A stretch of DNA of 64,000 nucleotides from an uncultured Erwinia sp. (GCA_946221915.1 CAMIKG010000002.1:130511-194510); one strand, 5' to 3'. Shown: positions 17,299 to 25,857, counted from the stretch's first letter. The notes: a model not told the origin generated them from the sequence alone. A program made the numbers and translations.

Positions 17299-17353
17299 TT
17301 GATTCAGGCAGGTGAAATGAATTAATATGCAGATATTGTGACTGTTTATTCCC
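17299..17353 (+). promoter_or_regulatory. carAB promoter P2 with two ARG boxes
   Basis: TTGATT (17299-17304) with a TAATAT -10 region (about 17323-17328). Overlapping and just downstream are two ArgR-type boxes: AATGAATTAATATGCAGA (17316-17333) and TTGTGACTGTTTATTCCC (17336-17353), 2 bases apart, like the paired ARG boxes of E. coli carA. Arginine repression by ArgR is inferred. Confidence 0.75.
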
Positions 17354-17364
17354 TGGAGGACGTT

Positions 17365-18507
17365 TTGATTAAGTCAGCGCTATTGGTTCTGGAAGACGGA
17401 ACCCAATTCCACGGTCGGGCCATTGGGGCGGAAGGATCGGCAGTGGGTGAAGTCGTTTTCAATACTTCAATGACCGGTTATCAAGAAATCCTCACAGACC
17501 CCTCCTATTCCCGCCAGATCGTCACTCTTACTTATCCTCATATCGGCAATGTCGGCACTAACGCCGCTGATGAAGAATCTTCTGAAGTTCACGCACAAGG
17601 CCTGGTTATCCGCGATCTGCCGCTGATTGCCAGCAACTTCCGTAGTGAAGAGGGTCTGTCTGACTATCTGAAGCGCCACAATATTGTCGCGATTGCCGAT
17701 ATCGATACCCGTAAGCTGACTCGTCTGCTGCGTGAGAAAGGGGCGCAGAACGGCTGCATTATTGCCGGTGACGCACCGGATGCCGTGCTGGCGCTGCAGA
17801 AAGCCAAAGCATTCCCGGGCCTGAAAGGAATGGATCTGGCGAAAGAGGTCACCACTAAAGAAGCCTACAGCTGGCAACAAGGTAGCTGGACGCTGCAGGA
17901 TGGTCTGCCTGAACAGAATACCCAGCTGCCCTTCCATGTGGTGGCGTATGACTACGGCGCCAAGCGCAACATCCTGCGTATGCTGGTGGATCGCGGCTGC
18001 CGCCTGACTGTGGTTCCCGCACAGACGCCAGCGGATGAAGTGCTGAAACTCAATCCGGATGGCATTTTCCTCTCCAACGGCCCTGGTGACCCGGAGCCAT
18101 GCGACTACGCCATCAGCGCGATTAAAACGTTCCTGGAAACCGATATTCCGGTGTTCGGCATCTGCCTCGGCCACCAGTTACTGGCGCTGGCCAGCGGTGC
18201 GAAGACGGTGAAAATGAAACTCGGCCACCACGGTGGCAACCATCCGGTGAAAGATCTGGATAACAATACCGTGATGATCACGGCCCAGAACCACGGTTTC
18301 GCGGTTGATGACAGCAATCTGCCAGCCAATCTGCGTGTCACTCACACCTCGCTGTTTGACCATACCGTGCAGGGGATTCACCGCACTGACAAACCCGCGT
18401 TCAGCTTCCAGGGCCACCCGGAAGCCAGCCCGGGGCCGCACGATGCTGCACCGTTGTTCGATCACTTTATCGAACTGATTGAAGCTTACCGTTCAACCGC
18501 TAAATAA
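17365..18507 (+). CDS. carA: Carbamoyl phosphate synthase small (glutaminase) subunit
   Basis: Hydrolyses glutamine and channels ammonia to CarB for carbamoyl phosphate synthesis, shared by arginine and pyrimidine pathways. The class I glutamine amidotransferase domain has the nucleophile C267 in FGICLGHQ and the downstream FQGHPEASPGPHD. I chose TTG 17365 as start: it gives (M)IKSALLVLEDGTQFHG, the E. coli CarA N-terminus that also uses UUG, with CTGGAGGA just upstream; 380 residues. Arginine and pyrimidine control come from the upstream promoters. It is 14 bases before carB. Confidence 0.97.
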   Translation: MIKSALLVLEDGTQFHGRAIGAEGSAVGEVVFNTSMTGYQEILTDPSYSRQIVTLTYPHIGNVGTNAADEESSEVHAQGLVIRDLPLIASNFRSEEGLSDYLKRHNIVAIADIDTRKLTRLLREKGAQNGCIIAGDAPDAVLALQKAKAFPGLKGMDLAKEVTTKEAYSWQQGSWTLQDGLPEQNTQLPFHVVAYDYGAKRNILRMLVDRGCRLTVVPAQTPADEVLKLNPDGIFLSNGPGDPEPCDYAISAIKTFLETDIPVFGICLGHQLLALASGAKTVKMKLGHHGGNHPVKDLDNNTVMITAQNHGFAVDDSNLPANLRVTHTSLFDHTVQGIHRTDKPAFSFQGHPEASPGPHDAAPLFDHFIELIEAYRSTAK

Positions 18508-18521
18508 TCAGGAGCGAAAAA

Positions 18522-21500
18522 ATGCCAAAACGTACAGACATAAAAAGTATCCTGATCCTTGGCGCTGGCCCGATCGTTATCGGCCAGGCATGTGAATTCG
18601 ACTACTCTGGCGCGCAAGCCTGTAAAGCGCTGCGTGAAGAGGGTTATCGTGTCATTCTGGTCAACTCCAACCCGGCGACCATTATGACTGACCCGGAAAT
18701 GGCCGATGCTACTTATATCGAGCCAATTCACTGGGAAGTGGTGCGCAAGATTATTGAGAAAGAGCGCCCGGATGCGGTGTTGCCAACCATGGGCGGCCAG
18801 ACGGCGCTGAACTGTGCGCTGGAGCTGGAGCGTCGCGGCGTGCTGGAAGAGTTCGGCGTTACCATGATTGGCGCCACGGCTGATGCCATCGACAAAGCGG
18901 AAGACCGTCAGCGCTTCGATAAAGCGATGAAGAAAATTGGTCTGGAAACCGCGCGCTCCGGCATCGCCCACAATATGGAAGAAGCACTGGCAGTGGCTGA
19001 AGATGTTGGCTTCCCGTGCATTATCCGTCCGTCCTTCACCATGGGCGGCACGGGCGGCGGCATCGCCTACAACCGCGAAGAGTTTGAAGAGATTTGTGAG
19101 CGCGGCCTCGACCTGTCGCCGACCAATGAGCTGCTGATTGATGAGTCGCTGATTGGCTGGAAAGAGTATGAGATGGAAGTGGTGCGTGATAAAAACGACA
19201 ACTGCATCATCGTCTGCTCTATCGAAAACTTCGATGCGATGGGCATCCACACCGGTGACTCCATCACTGTTGCGCCAGCACAGACGCTGACTGATAAAGA
19301 GTACCAAATCATGCGTAACGCCTCGATGGCGGTGCTGCGTGAAATCGGCGTGGAAACCGGTGGCTCCAACGTCCAGTTCTCGGTGAACCCGAAAAATGGC
19401 CGTTTGATCATCATTGAGATGAACCCGCGTGTCTCCCGTTCCTCGGCGCTGGCGTCGAAAGCCACCGGCTTCCCGATTGCCAAAGTTGCCGCCAAACTGG
19501 CGGTGGGCTACACCCTTGATGAGCTGATGAACGACATCACCGGCGGCCTGACCCCGGCATCGTTTGAGCCATCTATCGACTACGTAGTTACCAAAATCCC
19601 ACGCTTTAACTTCGAGAAATTCGCGGGCGCCAATGACCGTCTGACGACGCAGATGAAGTCTGTCGGTGAAGTGATGGCGATTGGCCGCACGCTGCAGGAA
19701 TCCATGCAGAAAGCGTTGCGCGGTCTGGAAGTCGGCGCGACCGGTTTCGACCCGAAAGTCAGCCTTGATGACCCGGAAGCCCTGACGCGCATTCGCCGCG
19801 AGCTGAAAGATGCTGGCGCTGAGCGTATCTGGTATGTAGCGGACGCGTTCCGCGCGGGCATGTCAGTCGACGGTATCTTTAACCTGACCAACATTGACCG
19901 CTGGTTCCTGGTGCAAATCGAAGAGCTGGTGCGTCTGGAAGAGCAGGTTGCCCGCGAAGGCATTAACGGCCTGACGCACGATTTCCTGCGTACTCTGAAA
20001 CGTAAAGGCTTTGCCGATGCACGTCTGGCGACGCTGGCGGGCGTGGCGGAATCCGAAGTGCGTAAGCTGCGTGACCAGTTCAACCTGCATCCGGTTTACA
20101 AGCGCGTGGATACCTGTGCGGCGGAATTCGCTACCGACACCGCGTACATGTACTCCACTTATGAAGACGAGTGCGAAGCCAATCCGAACCAGGATCGTGA
20201 CAAAATCATGGTGCTGGGCGGCGGTCCAAACCGTATCGGCCAGGGTATCGAATTCGACTACTGTTGCGTGCACGCGGCGCTGGCGCTGCGCGAAGACGGT
20301 TACGAAACCATTATGGTTAACTGTAACCCGGAAACCGTCTCCACTGACTACGACACCTCTGACCGTCTCTACTTTGAGCCGGTCACGCTGGAAGACGTGC
20401 TGGAAATTGTACGCATCGAGAAGCCAAAAGGCGTGATCGTGCAGTATGGTGGCCAGACGCCACTGAAACTGGCGCGTGCGCTGGAAGCGGCGGGCGTGCC
20501 GGTGATTGGCACCAGCCCGGATGCGATTGACCGTGCGGAAGACCGCGAGCGTTTCCAGCAGGCCGTTGAACGTCTGGGACTGAAACAGCCTGCTAACGCT
20601 ACCGTTACCGCGATTGATCAGGCCGTTGAGAAGGCAGCGCAGATTGGTTATCCGCTGGTGGTGCGTCCTTCTTATGTTCTGGGCGGTCGTGCGATGGAAA
20701 TCGTCTATGACGACGTGGACCTGAAGCGCTACTTCCAGACGGCGGTCTCGGTGTCGAATGATGCGCCGGTGCTGCTGGATCGCTTCCTCGACGATGCAGT
20801 GGAAGTGGACGTCGATGCGATTTGCGACGGCGAACGCGTGCTGATTGGCGGTATTATGGAGCATATCGAGCAGGCGGGCGTGCACTCCGGTGACTCAGCC
20901 TGTTCGCTGCCAGCCTACACCCTGAGCACAGAGATCCAGAATGTGATGCGTCAGCAGGTGGAAAAACTGGCCTTTGAACTGTGCGTGCGTGGTCTGATGA
21001 ACGTGCAGTTTGCGGTGAAAGATAACGAAGTGTATCTGATTGAAGTGAACCCGCGTGCCGCCCGTACCGTGCCTTTCGTGTCCAAAGCCACCGGTGTGGC
21101 GCTGGCGAAAGTTGCCGCGCGCGTAATGGTTGGTCAGACGCTGGCGCAGCAGGGCGTGACCGAAGAGGTTATTCCTCCGTACTACTCCGTGAAAGAAGTG
21201 GTGCTGCCGTTCAACAAGTTCCAGGGTGTTGACCCAATCCTTGGTCCGGAAATGCGTTCTACCGGTGAAGTGATGGGCGTGGGCCGTACTTTCGCAGAAG
21301 CGTTCGCGAAAGCGATGCTGGGTGCACAGTCCAATATGAAGAAATCGGGCCGTGCACTGCTGTCAGTGCGTGAAGGCGACAAGAAACGTATCGTCGACCT
21401 GGCCGCCAAGCTGCAGAAGTTTGGTTTTGAACTCGACGCAACGCACGGTACTGCTGTGGTGCTGGGTGAAGCGGGGATTAATCCACGTCTGGTGAACAAG

Positions 21501-21746
21501 GTGCACGAAGGCCGTCCGCATATTCAGGACCGCCTGAAAAACGGTGAATACGCCTATATCGTGAATACTACTGCTGGTCGTCAGGCGATTGAGGATTCAA
21601 AACTGATCCGCCGCAGCGCGCTGCAGTATAAAGTGCACTACGACACCACGCTGAACGGCGGCTTCGCCACCGCGATGGCGCTGAATGCCGATCCGACCGA
21701 GAAAGTGATTTCGGTGCAGGAGATGCACGCGCAGATTAAGGGCTGA
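18522..21746 (+). CDS. carB: Carbamoyl phosphate synthase large subunit
   Basis: Makes carbamoyl phosphate from bicarbonate, ammonia and two ATP. The 1074-residue protein is an internal duplication of two ATP-grasp halves (starts LILGAGPIVIGQACEFDYSG and VLGGGPNRIGQGIEFDYC), an oligomerisation region between them and a C-terminal MGS-like allosteric domain where UMP and ornithine bind. Start ATG 18522 follows TCAGGAGCG. It is co-transcribed with carA. Very long minus-strand frames within it are codon-bias shadows. A pair of stem-loops including a strong terminator follows. Confidence 0.99.
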   Translation: MPKRTDIKSILILGAGPIVIGQACEFDYSGAQACKALREEGYRVILVNSNPATIMTDPEMADATYIEPIHWEVVRKIIEKERPDAVLPTMGGQTALNCALELERRGVLEEFGVTMIGATADAIDKAEDRQRFDKAMKKIGLETARSGIAHNMEEALAVAEDVGFPCIIRPSFTMGGTGGGIAYNREEFEEICERGLDLSPTNELLIDESLIGWKEYEMEVVRDKNDNCIIVCSIENFDAMGIHTGDSITVAPAQTLTDKEYQIMRNASMAVLREIGVETGGSNVQFSVNPKNGRLIIIEMNPRVSRSSALASKATGFPIAKVAAKLAVGYTLDELMNDITGGLTPASFEPSIDYVVTKIPRFNFEKFAGANDRLTTQMKSVGEVMAIGRTLQESMQKALRGLEVGATGFDPKVSLDDPEALTRIRRELKDAGAERIWYVADAFRAGMSVDGIFNLTNIDRWFLVQIEELVRLEEQVAREGINGLTHDFLRTLKRKGFADARLATLAGVAESEVRKLRDQFNLHPVYKRVDTCAAEFATDTAYMYSTYEDECEANPNQDRDKIMVLGGGPNRIGQGIEFDYCCVHAALALREDGYETIMVNCNPETVSTDYDTSDRLYFEPVTLEDVLEIVRIEKPKGVIVQYGGQTPLKLARALEAAGVPVIGTSPDAIDRAEDRERFQQAVERLGLKQPANATVTAIDQAVEKAAQIGYPLVVRPSYVLGGRAMEIVYDDVDLKRYFQTAVSVSNDAPVLLDRFLDDAVEVDVDAICDGERVLIGGIMEHIEQAGVHSGDSACSLPAYTLSTEIQNVMRQQVEKLAFELCVRGLMNVQFAVKDNEVYLIEVNPRAARTVPFVSKATGVALAKVAARVMVGQTLAQQGVTEEVIPPYYSVKEVVLPFNKFQGVDPILGPEMRSTGEVMGVGRTFAEAFAKAMLGAQSNMKKSGRALLSVREGDKKRIVDLAAKLQKFGFELDATHGTAVVLGEAGINPRLVNKVHEGRPHIQDRLKNGEYAYIVNTTAGRQAIEDSKLIRRSALQYKVHYDTTLNGGFATAMALNADPTEKVISVQEMHAQIKG

Positions 21747-21784
21747 TATTTACGCTCCCTGACTAAAATCTGTTCTGTGCTGGC

Positions 21785-21820
21785 GCTGTGTCAGGTTAAA
21801 ATATCATCACCTGACACAGC
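21785..21820. repeat. 12-bp perfect inverted repeat after carB
   Basis: GCTGTGTCAGGT (21785-21796) and ACCTGACACAGC (21809-21820) are exact reverse complements, separated by an A/T-rich 12-base loop. It sits 13 bases upstream of the carB terminator. It could be an mRNA 3'-end stem or a protein-binding palindrome. Confidence 0.8.
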
Positions 21821-21833
21821 GGCGCGGAAAAAT

Positions 21834-21872
21834 AAAAATCCGTAACCATGCTGATGGTTACGGATTTTTTTT
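21834..21872 (+). terminator. Rho-independent terminator after carB
   Basis: A 16-bp stem (AAAAATCCGTAACCAT 21834-21849 with ATGGTTACGGATTTTT 21854-21869) with a 4-base loop and a run of eight T. Because the stem starts with A-run and ends with T-run it can work in both directions. Confidence 0.93.
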
Positions 21873-22047
21873 GCCCTGATGTCGGGAAAATGTTTGAGGA
21901 CATGGCATCGATGAGGATCGCTACGCAATGGAAGCAAGCAGAGCAATTGCCGGGTTTTGGCCCGGCTGGGATATGACATGGAATGCTGGACAGCATCAGG
22001 TCACGCAAGCATATTTAACATCAGTAAGCAGCAAAGGAGACGCGGCG

Positions 22048-22377
22048 ATGGAAGCAAGAGTGGTAAAGCTCGAAACGGATGTGGAGCATATCAAGAATAC
22101 CCTGGTCGATATCAAAAACGATATCCGTGAGATTAAGGACGAAGTGCGGGAGTTTAAAAAGGAGGTGCGTACTGAGTTTAAGGAGGTTCGGGCAGAAATA
22201 CAGGCGCTGCGCAAGGAGACCAGCGACGAATTTCAGTCTTTCAGAAAGGAAGTACATGGCGAATTTCAGTCTTTCAGAAAGGAGATGCACACCGAGTTTC
22301 GCCTGTTATACGGCGTTATTATCGCCGCAGTGCTTGGTCTGGCAGGCGTGATGGCAAAGGGCTTTCAGTGGCTGTAG
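22048..22377 (+). CDS. Small coiled-coil protein with C-terminal membrane anchor
   Basis: A 109-residue protein of unknown function. Residues 1 to about 80 are a charged heptad-type coiled coil (VVKLETDVEHIKNTL, DIREIKDEVREFKKEV); the C-terminus has one membrane span (YGVIIAAVLGLAGVMAKG). This tail-anchored stalk resembles the architecture of phage XhlA-like and DUF1640-type proteins, but I do not recognise a family with confidence. ATG 22048 is preceded by AAAGGAGA; an upstream in-frame ATG at 21928 has no Shine-Dalgarno and reads through leader sequence. A 33-base tandem duplication lies inside (22228-22293). It is convergent with the hydrolase gene. Confidence 0.7.
   Translation: MEARVVKLETDVEHIKNTLVDIKNDIREIKDEVREFKKEVRTEFKEVRAEIQALRKETSDEFQSFRKEVHGEFQSFRKEMHTEFRLLYGVIIAAVLGLAGVMAKGFQWL
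22228..22293 (+). repeat. 33-bp tandem duplication within the coiled-coil gene
   Basis: Two adjacent 33-base units, the first 23 bases identical (GAATTTCAGTCTTTCAGAAA begins each), encoding EFQSFRKEVHG and EFQSFRKEMHT. Eleven residues equal three helical turns, so the repeat keeps coiled-coil register. Confidence 0.9.
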
Positions 22378-22482
22378 TGGGTAAGGCTCGCGCGCAGAGA
22401 AACTCAATCAATAAGCGCGCGTTTGGTGTAAATCTTTTGCAGGCTAATCTGTACACCTGAAACCTCCAGGATCGTTCTGCAT

Positions 22483-22515
22483 CGTCGGGCAGCATGCTGC
22501 ACTGCTGCCCGGACG
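22483..22515. other. Stem-loop between convergent genes
   Basis: CGTCGGGCAGCA and TGCTGCCCGGACG pair with a single-base bulge and 8-base loop. No T-run on either side. It may end or stabilise the transcript of the hydrolase gene (minus strand), whose stop is at 22523. Confidence 0.5.
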
Positions 22516-22522
22516 TGACATG

Positions 22523-23689
22523 TCACCTTGCTGGCTTCAGCCAGCGATCCAGCCAGGCAAACACCTCTTCCTGTTGCTCCTGATAAAACACATGCCCAAG
22601 CTGCGGCCACATTTTGGTTTCCAGTCGATCATCCGCATGTTGCGAGCGCCAGACGCGGTGCATTTTTCCCCAGGCGTCCCGTACGGCGCTTTCCGGGAAG
22701 AGTCTGTCCTGACCACCGTTGAAAAACAGCATGGGATTTGGCGCGGCGATGCTGGCGACATCAGGGAAATCGAAGCGGGCGGGTAAACCCGGATGCAGCA
22801 TATAAAAGGCCGACTGACCGCGCAGCACGTTATTACCTGGCGTCATAAGTCCCTGGTAAGTGCCAATCCAGGATATCGCCGCCGTCGCCGCCACTTTGTC
22901 CGACAGCGCTGCCAGCTGCCAGGCGCGGTAAGCGCCCATGGAAAAACCCACCGCGCCGATGCGTTGGCTGTCCACCTGTTTCAGCGACGCCAGAAAATCC
23001 GTGGCGCGCATATCCTCATATGCCACTTCGCCTGCCAGCGAACGCCCGAGGTTAAAGAAGTTGCTCGCCAGCGCCTGCTGTTGTTCATATTTCAGCGGGC
23101 CGCGCTCACCCCAGCCGATGGCATCCACCACCAGTACCACGTAGCCGCGTTGAGCCAGTTCATCGCCGACAAAGCGGCCGCTGAAATATTTATCGGCCCA
23201 TGCCTGCGCGGAGGCGAGCCTGCCGTCATTCGCCAGTGGCCTGACCATTTTCTCTTTGCCAATATCAAACTTCGCGCCGTGGTCGTGCAGCAGGATCACG
23301 GCCGGATGCGGCCCTGCCGTTTTCGGCGTCAGCAGCAGGCCAGCCACCCGGCTCTGGTCGGTGAGGTTAAACGCCACTTTTTCCGCCCGATAGCTGCCGC
23401 GCTCTTCGCTCGCGACCGTGGCGGGGGCAAAATCGCGCTGTGAATCCGGCGTAAGCAGCATCGCGCGCAGCGTCTGGCGCGCCTGGATTTTCCAGGCGGA
23501 AAAGTCTTTAACGTTGCAGGATAGCCAGGAGTCGGTATAACGCAGTTGCTGTTTCAGCTCAGGATAGAACACGGGCAAGCCATCTTCGGTGACAGCGGAG
23601 GTCTGATAGGTCATCTCATTTGCCATGACTGAAAGAGTGAGCCCGTACAGCGCCAGCAGAGCGGCGCAACAGCGCAGTGAAAGACGCAT
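22523..23689 (-). CDS. Secreted alpha/beta hydrolase (acetyl-esterase / dienelactone hydrolase type)
   Basis: A 388-residue protein with a Sec signal peptide (MRLSLRCCAALLALYGLTLSVMA, cleavage likely after A23). An alpha/beta-hydrolase fold follows: VILLHDHGAKF (about 131-141), nucleophile elbow GFSMG with S250, acid D328 in GGQDRLF and H366 in LGHVFY. It resembles the large-esterase branch that includes acetyl xylan and other carbohydrate esterases. It is divergent from a pectin methylesterase lipoprotein, and both genes have KdgR-like operators, so a role in removing acetyl or feruloyl groups from pectin in the periplasm is plausible but inferred. The substrate cannot be proved from sequence. 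Confidence 0.82.
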   Translation of the reverse strand: MRLSLRCCAALLALYGLTLSVMANEMTYQTSAVTEDGLPVFYPELKQQLRYTDSWLSCNVKDFSAWKIQARQTLRAMLLTPDSQRDFAPATVASEERGSYRAEKVAFNLTDQSRVAGLLLTPKTAGPHPAVILLHDHGAKFDIGKEKMVRPLANDGRLASAQAWADKYFSGRFVGDELAQRGYVVLVVDAIGWGERGPLKYEQQQALASNFFNLGRSLAGEVAYEDMRATDFLASLKQVDSQRIGAVGFSMGAYRAWQLAALSDKVAATAAISWIGTYQGLMTPGNNVLRGQSAFYMLHPGLPARFDFPDVASIAAPNPMLFFNGGQDRLFPESAVRDAWGKMHRVWRSQHADDRLETKMWPQLGHVFYQEQQEEVFAWLDRWLKPAR

Positions 23690-23705
23690 AATCGAGTCCT
23701 TTATG

Positions 23706-23729
23706 AAAATGAAACAATGTTTCGTTTTA
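23706..23729. promoter_or_regulatory. KdgR-like operator in front of the alpha/beta hydrolase
   Basis: Core AATGAAACAATGTTTCGTT (palindromic GAAAC...GTTTC) matches the KdgR consensus of pectinolytic enterobacteria, roughly AATRAAAYnnYRTTTYATT, with about one deviation. It is 17 bases upstream of the hydrolase start, where a repressor would block initiation. Confidence 0.7.
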
Positions 23730-23851
23730 GGCTGGTGATTGTAAAACGCGGCACGGAAAATAAATATGCCCAGGTCACATTTCGCGCAATTAGCTTGATT
23801 TGGTTCGATTATTGCTGTCAGCCATCACTTTTTTTACTGCCCTTAAATAAT

Positions 23852-23874
23852 AAATTGAAACGTCGTTTTAATTT
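23852..23874. promoter_or_regulatory. KdgR-like operator in front of the pectin methylesterase
   Basis: AATTGAAACGTCGTTTTAAT lies in a near-perfect palindrome (AAATTGAAACG pairs with CGTTTTAATTT with one mismatch), 23 bases upstream of the esterase ATG. It is a second KdgR-type site in the same divergent spacer. Confidence 0.7.
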
Positions 23875-23896
23875 AAAAATATCTCTGGGGTGAATA

Positions 23897-25216
23897 ATGA
23901 CATTCAAACGTTTTCCCGCTCTGGCAGCCGCGACATCAGTATCATTAATGCTCAGCGCGTGTCAGAGTGACGCCGTTCATCAGCATCGCTTCCTGCCTGA
24001 TTTTCCGGGAACGCAGCAGCGTCCGGTTCTCTCGGCGGCGGAGGCAGCGCGCTTCACGCCGCAGCACTATTTCGCTTATCGCGGGCAGTATACGCAGCCG
24101 GTGTCTGATGCCTGGGCGCCGGCGCCGATCGACACTTCTGAGGTAAGCCCTTTTATTGTCGGGCCACAGCGCGGCGTGGATGGCGCCACCTATACGCGCG
24201 TTCAGGAGGCGGTAAATGCCGCCATTCGCCAGCAGAAAAATCAGCAGCGCATTTACATCAAGCTGCTGCCGGGCGTGTATAACGGCACGGTCTATGTGCC
24301 AGCCGGCGCGCCGCCAGTCACGCTGTTTGGCGCGGGCGATACCCCGGAAAAGGTGGTTATCTCGCTGGCGCTGGATTCAATGATGTCACCAGCCACCTAT
24401 CGCGCCACGGTAAACTCTGCTCAGCAGTATCAGCCGGATGATCCGGCATGGTATATGTACGATTTGTGCGCCAGCAAAAACGGTAACACCATCAATACCA
24501 CCTGCTCTGCGGTTTTCTGGTCACAAAGCGATGAGTTCCAGCTAAAAAATCTGACGGTGGTGAATGCGTTGCTGGATACGGTGGACAGCCGTGCCCATCA
24601 GGGCGTGGCGCTGCGCACCGACGGAGACAAGGTACAGCTGGAGCAGGTGCGTTTGATTGGTCGCCAGGACACCTTCTTTGTGAATACCAGCGATCGGCTC
24701 AATAGCTATGTCACGGATCACTACAGCCGCGTCTACATCAAGGACAGCTATATTGAAGGCGATGTGGATTACGTCTTTGGCCGTGCCACGGCGGTGTTTG
24801 ATGGCGTGCATTTCCATACTGTTTCCAGCCGCGGCACGGATGAAGCCTATGTCTTTGCCCCGAGTACCATGCCATGGGTGAAATACGGTTTTCTGGTGAT
24901 CAACAGTGAGCTGACCTCAGATAACGGCTTTAAAGCGGGACACCTGAAGGCCAGCATTGGACGGGCCTGGGACCAGGGCGCACGTGAAACCGGGTATATT
25001 GCCAATAAAACCGCTAACGGACAGCTGGTGGTGCGCAACAGCCGGGTGGATAGCGGTTATGACCTGCTTAATCCGTGGGGGCCGGCAGCGACAACCGCGC
25101 GTCCGTTTCGCGGCAATGCCAGCCCGCAACGGGATCTGGATGATGTCAGTTTTAACCGCCTGTGGGAGTACCAGACAGCAGTGCAGTTGAGCAATCAGAC
25201 CGAGGGCCGGAAGTAA
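23897..25216 (+). CDS. pemB: Lipoprotein pectin methylesterase (PemB/YbhC type)
   Basis: Carbohydrate esterase family 8 enzyme that would de-methylate pectin or oligogalacturonides. The 439 residues start with a lipoprotein signal ending LSAC (lipidated C22), matching the outer-membrane anchored PemB of Dickeya and YbhC of E. coli rather than secreted PemA. The beta-helix active-site motifs are present: D258 in GRQDTFF, D291 in GDVDYVFGRA, and the arginine of GRAWD. Start ATG 23897 follows CTGGGGTG. It is divergent from the hydrolase and has a KdgR-like operator upstream. In E. coli YbhC the catalytic role is unclear, so activity on pectin here rests on intact catalytic residues and context. 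Confidence 0.9.
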   Translation: MTFKRFPALAAATSVSLMLSACQSDAVHQHRFLPDFPGTQQRPVLSAAEAARFTPQHYFAYRGQYTQPVSDAWAPAPIDTSEVSPFIVGPQRGVDGATYTRVQEAVNAAIRQQKNQQRIYIKLLPGVYNGTVYVPAGAPPVTLFGAGDTPEKVVISLALDSMMSPATYRATVNSAQQYQPDDPAWYMYDLCASKNGNTINTTCSAVFWSQSDEFQLKNLTVVNALLDTVDSRAHQGVALRTDGDKVQLEQVRLIGRQDTFFVNTSDRLNSYVTDHYSRVYIKDSYIEGDVDYVFGRATAVFDGVHFHTVSSRGTDEAYVFAPSTMPWVKYGFLVINSELTSDNGFKAGHLKASIGRAWDQGARETGYIANKTANGQLVVRNSRVDSGYDLLNPWGPAATTARPFRGNASPQRDLDDVSFNRLWEYQTAVQLSNQTEGRK

Positions 25217-25374
25217 CCAGGCGGCCCTGGTGGCACGGCGGTCACCCTGAATCCGGCAGATGACCGCCCGCAGTGAGATACTTAACAACCTTTACGCAAA
25301 TAGCGCCATCTGGCTATCGACGAAAGTTTCGCCTTTACGTATGATGGCGCCAATTTCACCCTGTTGAGTTTTAT

Positions 25375-25857
25375 ATGATGATTAGCCTTATCGCGGCTCT
25401 GGCAGCCGATCGCGTTATTGGCATGGAAAACGCGATGCCGTGGAACCTGCCCGCGGATCTCGCCTGGTTTAAGCGTAATACCCTGAATAAGCCCGTAATT
25501 ATGGGGCGTCTAACCTGGGAGTCGATTGGCCGCCCATTGCCCAATCGCCTGAACATTGTGGTCAGCAGCCAGCCAGGTAATGCAGAAGGTGTCACCTGGG
25601 TCTCCTCCATTGAGGAAGCGATCAATGTCGCAGGCGATGCGGAAGAGATTATGGTGATCGGTGGTGGTCGCATCTATGCGCAGTTGCTGGACCGTGCAGA
25701 CCGTCTCTACCTGACGCATATCGATGCCGAAGTGGAAGGGGATACGCACTTCCCTGACTACGAGCCGGATGAATGGGAATCATCCTTCAGTGAATTCCAC
25801 GACGCGGATGAGAAAAACTCGCACAGCTACTGCTTTGAAATCCTCGATCGCCGCTAA
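25375..25857 (+). CDS. folA: Dihydrofolate reductase
   Basis: NADPH-dependent reduction of dihydrofolate to tetrahydrofolate; target of trimethoprim. The 160 residues (E. coli 159) begin MMISLIAALAADRVIGMENAMPWNLPADL, with the catalytic acid at D28, the NADPH motif VIMGRLTWESIG, and IMVIGGGRIYAQ. It is a single gene. In E. coli folA is followed by apaH; here about 16 kb of accessory DNA separates them. An 8-bp inverted repeat (GGCGGTCA / TGACCGCC, 25237-25268) lies just upstream, after the esterase stop. Confidence 0.98.
   Translation: MMISLIAALAADRVIGMENAMPWNLPADLAWFKRNTLNKPVIMGRLTWESIGRPLPNRLNIVVSSQPGNAEGVTWVSSIEEAINVAGDAEEIMVIGGGRIYAQLLDRADRLYLTHIDAEVEGDTHFPDYEPDEWESSFSEFHDADEKNSHSYCFEILDRR

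Larger units (their letters stand above)
16898..17364 (+). other. dapB-carA spacer (terminator plus carAB control region)
   Basis: 467 bases without a credible gene. In order it holds the dapB terminator, a RutR operator, carA promoter P1, carA promoter P2 and two ARG boxes. A 61-codon frame at 16996-17181 is A/T-driven and overlaps the RutR site, so it is not called. Confidence 0.85.

Noticed and set aside
17284..17300. Possible PurR box (ACGCAGTTTTTGCATT) before carA
   Set aside because: Half sites resemble ACGCA and TTGC but spacing is one base short of the consensus, so support is too weak.
18486..19307. Long minus-strand frame of 273 codons opposite carB (and similar ones at 3350-4252, 11346-12401, 19863-20885)
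   Set aside because: It lies fully opposite a highly conserved gene, has no family features, and arises from GC-rich codon bias on the coding strand.
21928..22047. N-terminal 40-codon extension of the coiled-coil protein
   Set aside because: No ribosome binding site at 21928, whereas AAAGGAGA stands before ATG 22048; the extension has no coiled-coil character.
22793..23443. 216-codon + strand frame opposite the alpha/beta hydrolase
   Set aside because: Lies wholly opposite a gene with a complete catalytic triad and signal peptide; no protein features of its own.
25237..25268. 8-bp inverted repeat GGCGGTCA / TGACCGCC after pemB as terminator
   Set aside because: Loop of 16 bases and no T-run; noted under folA but not called a terminator.
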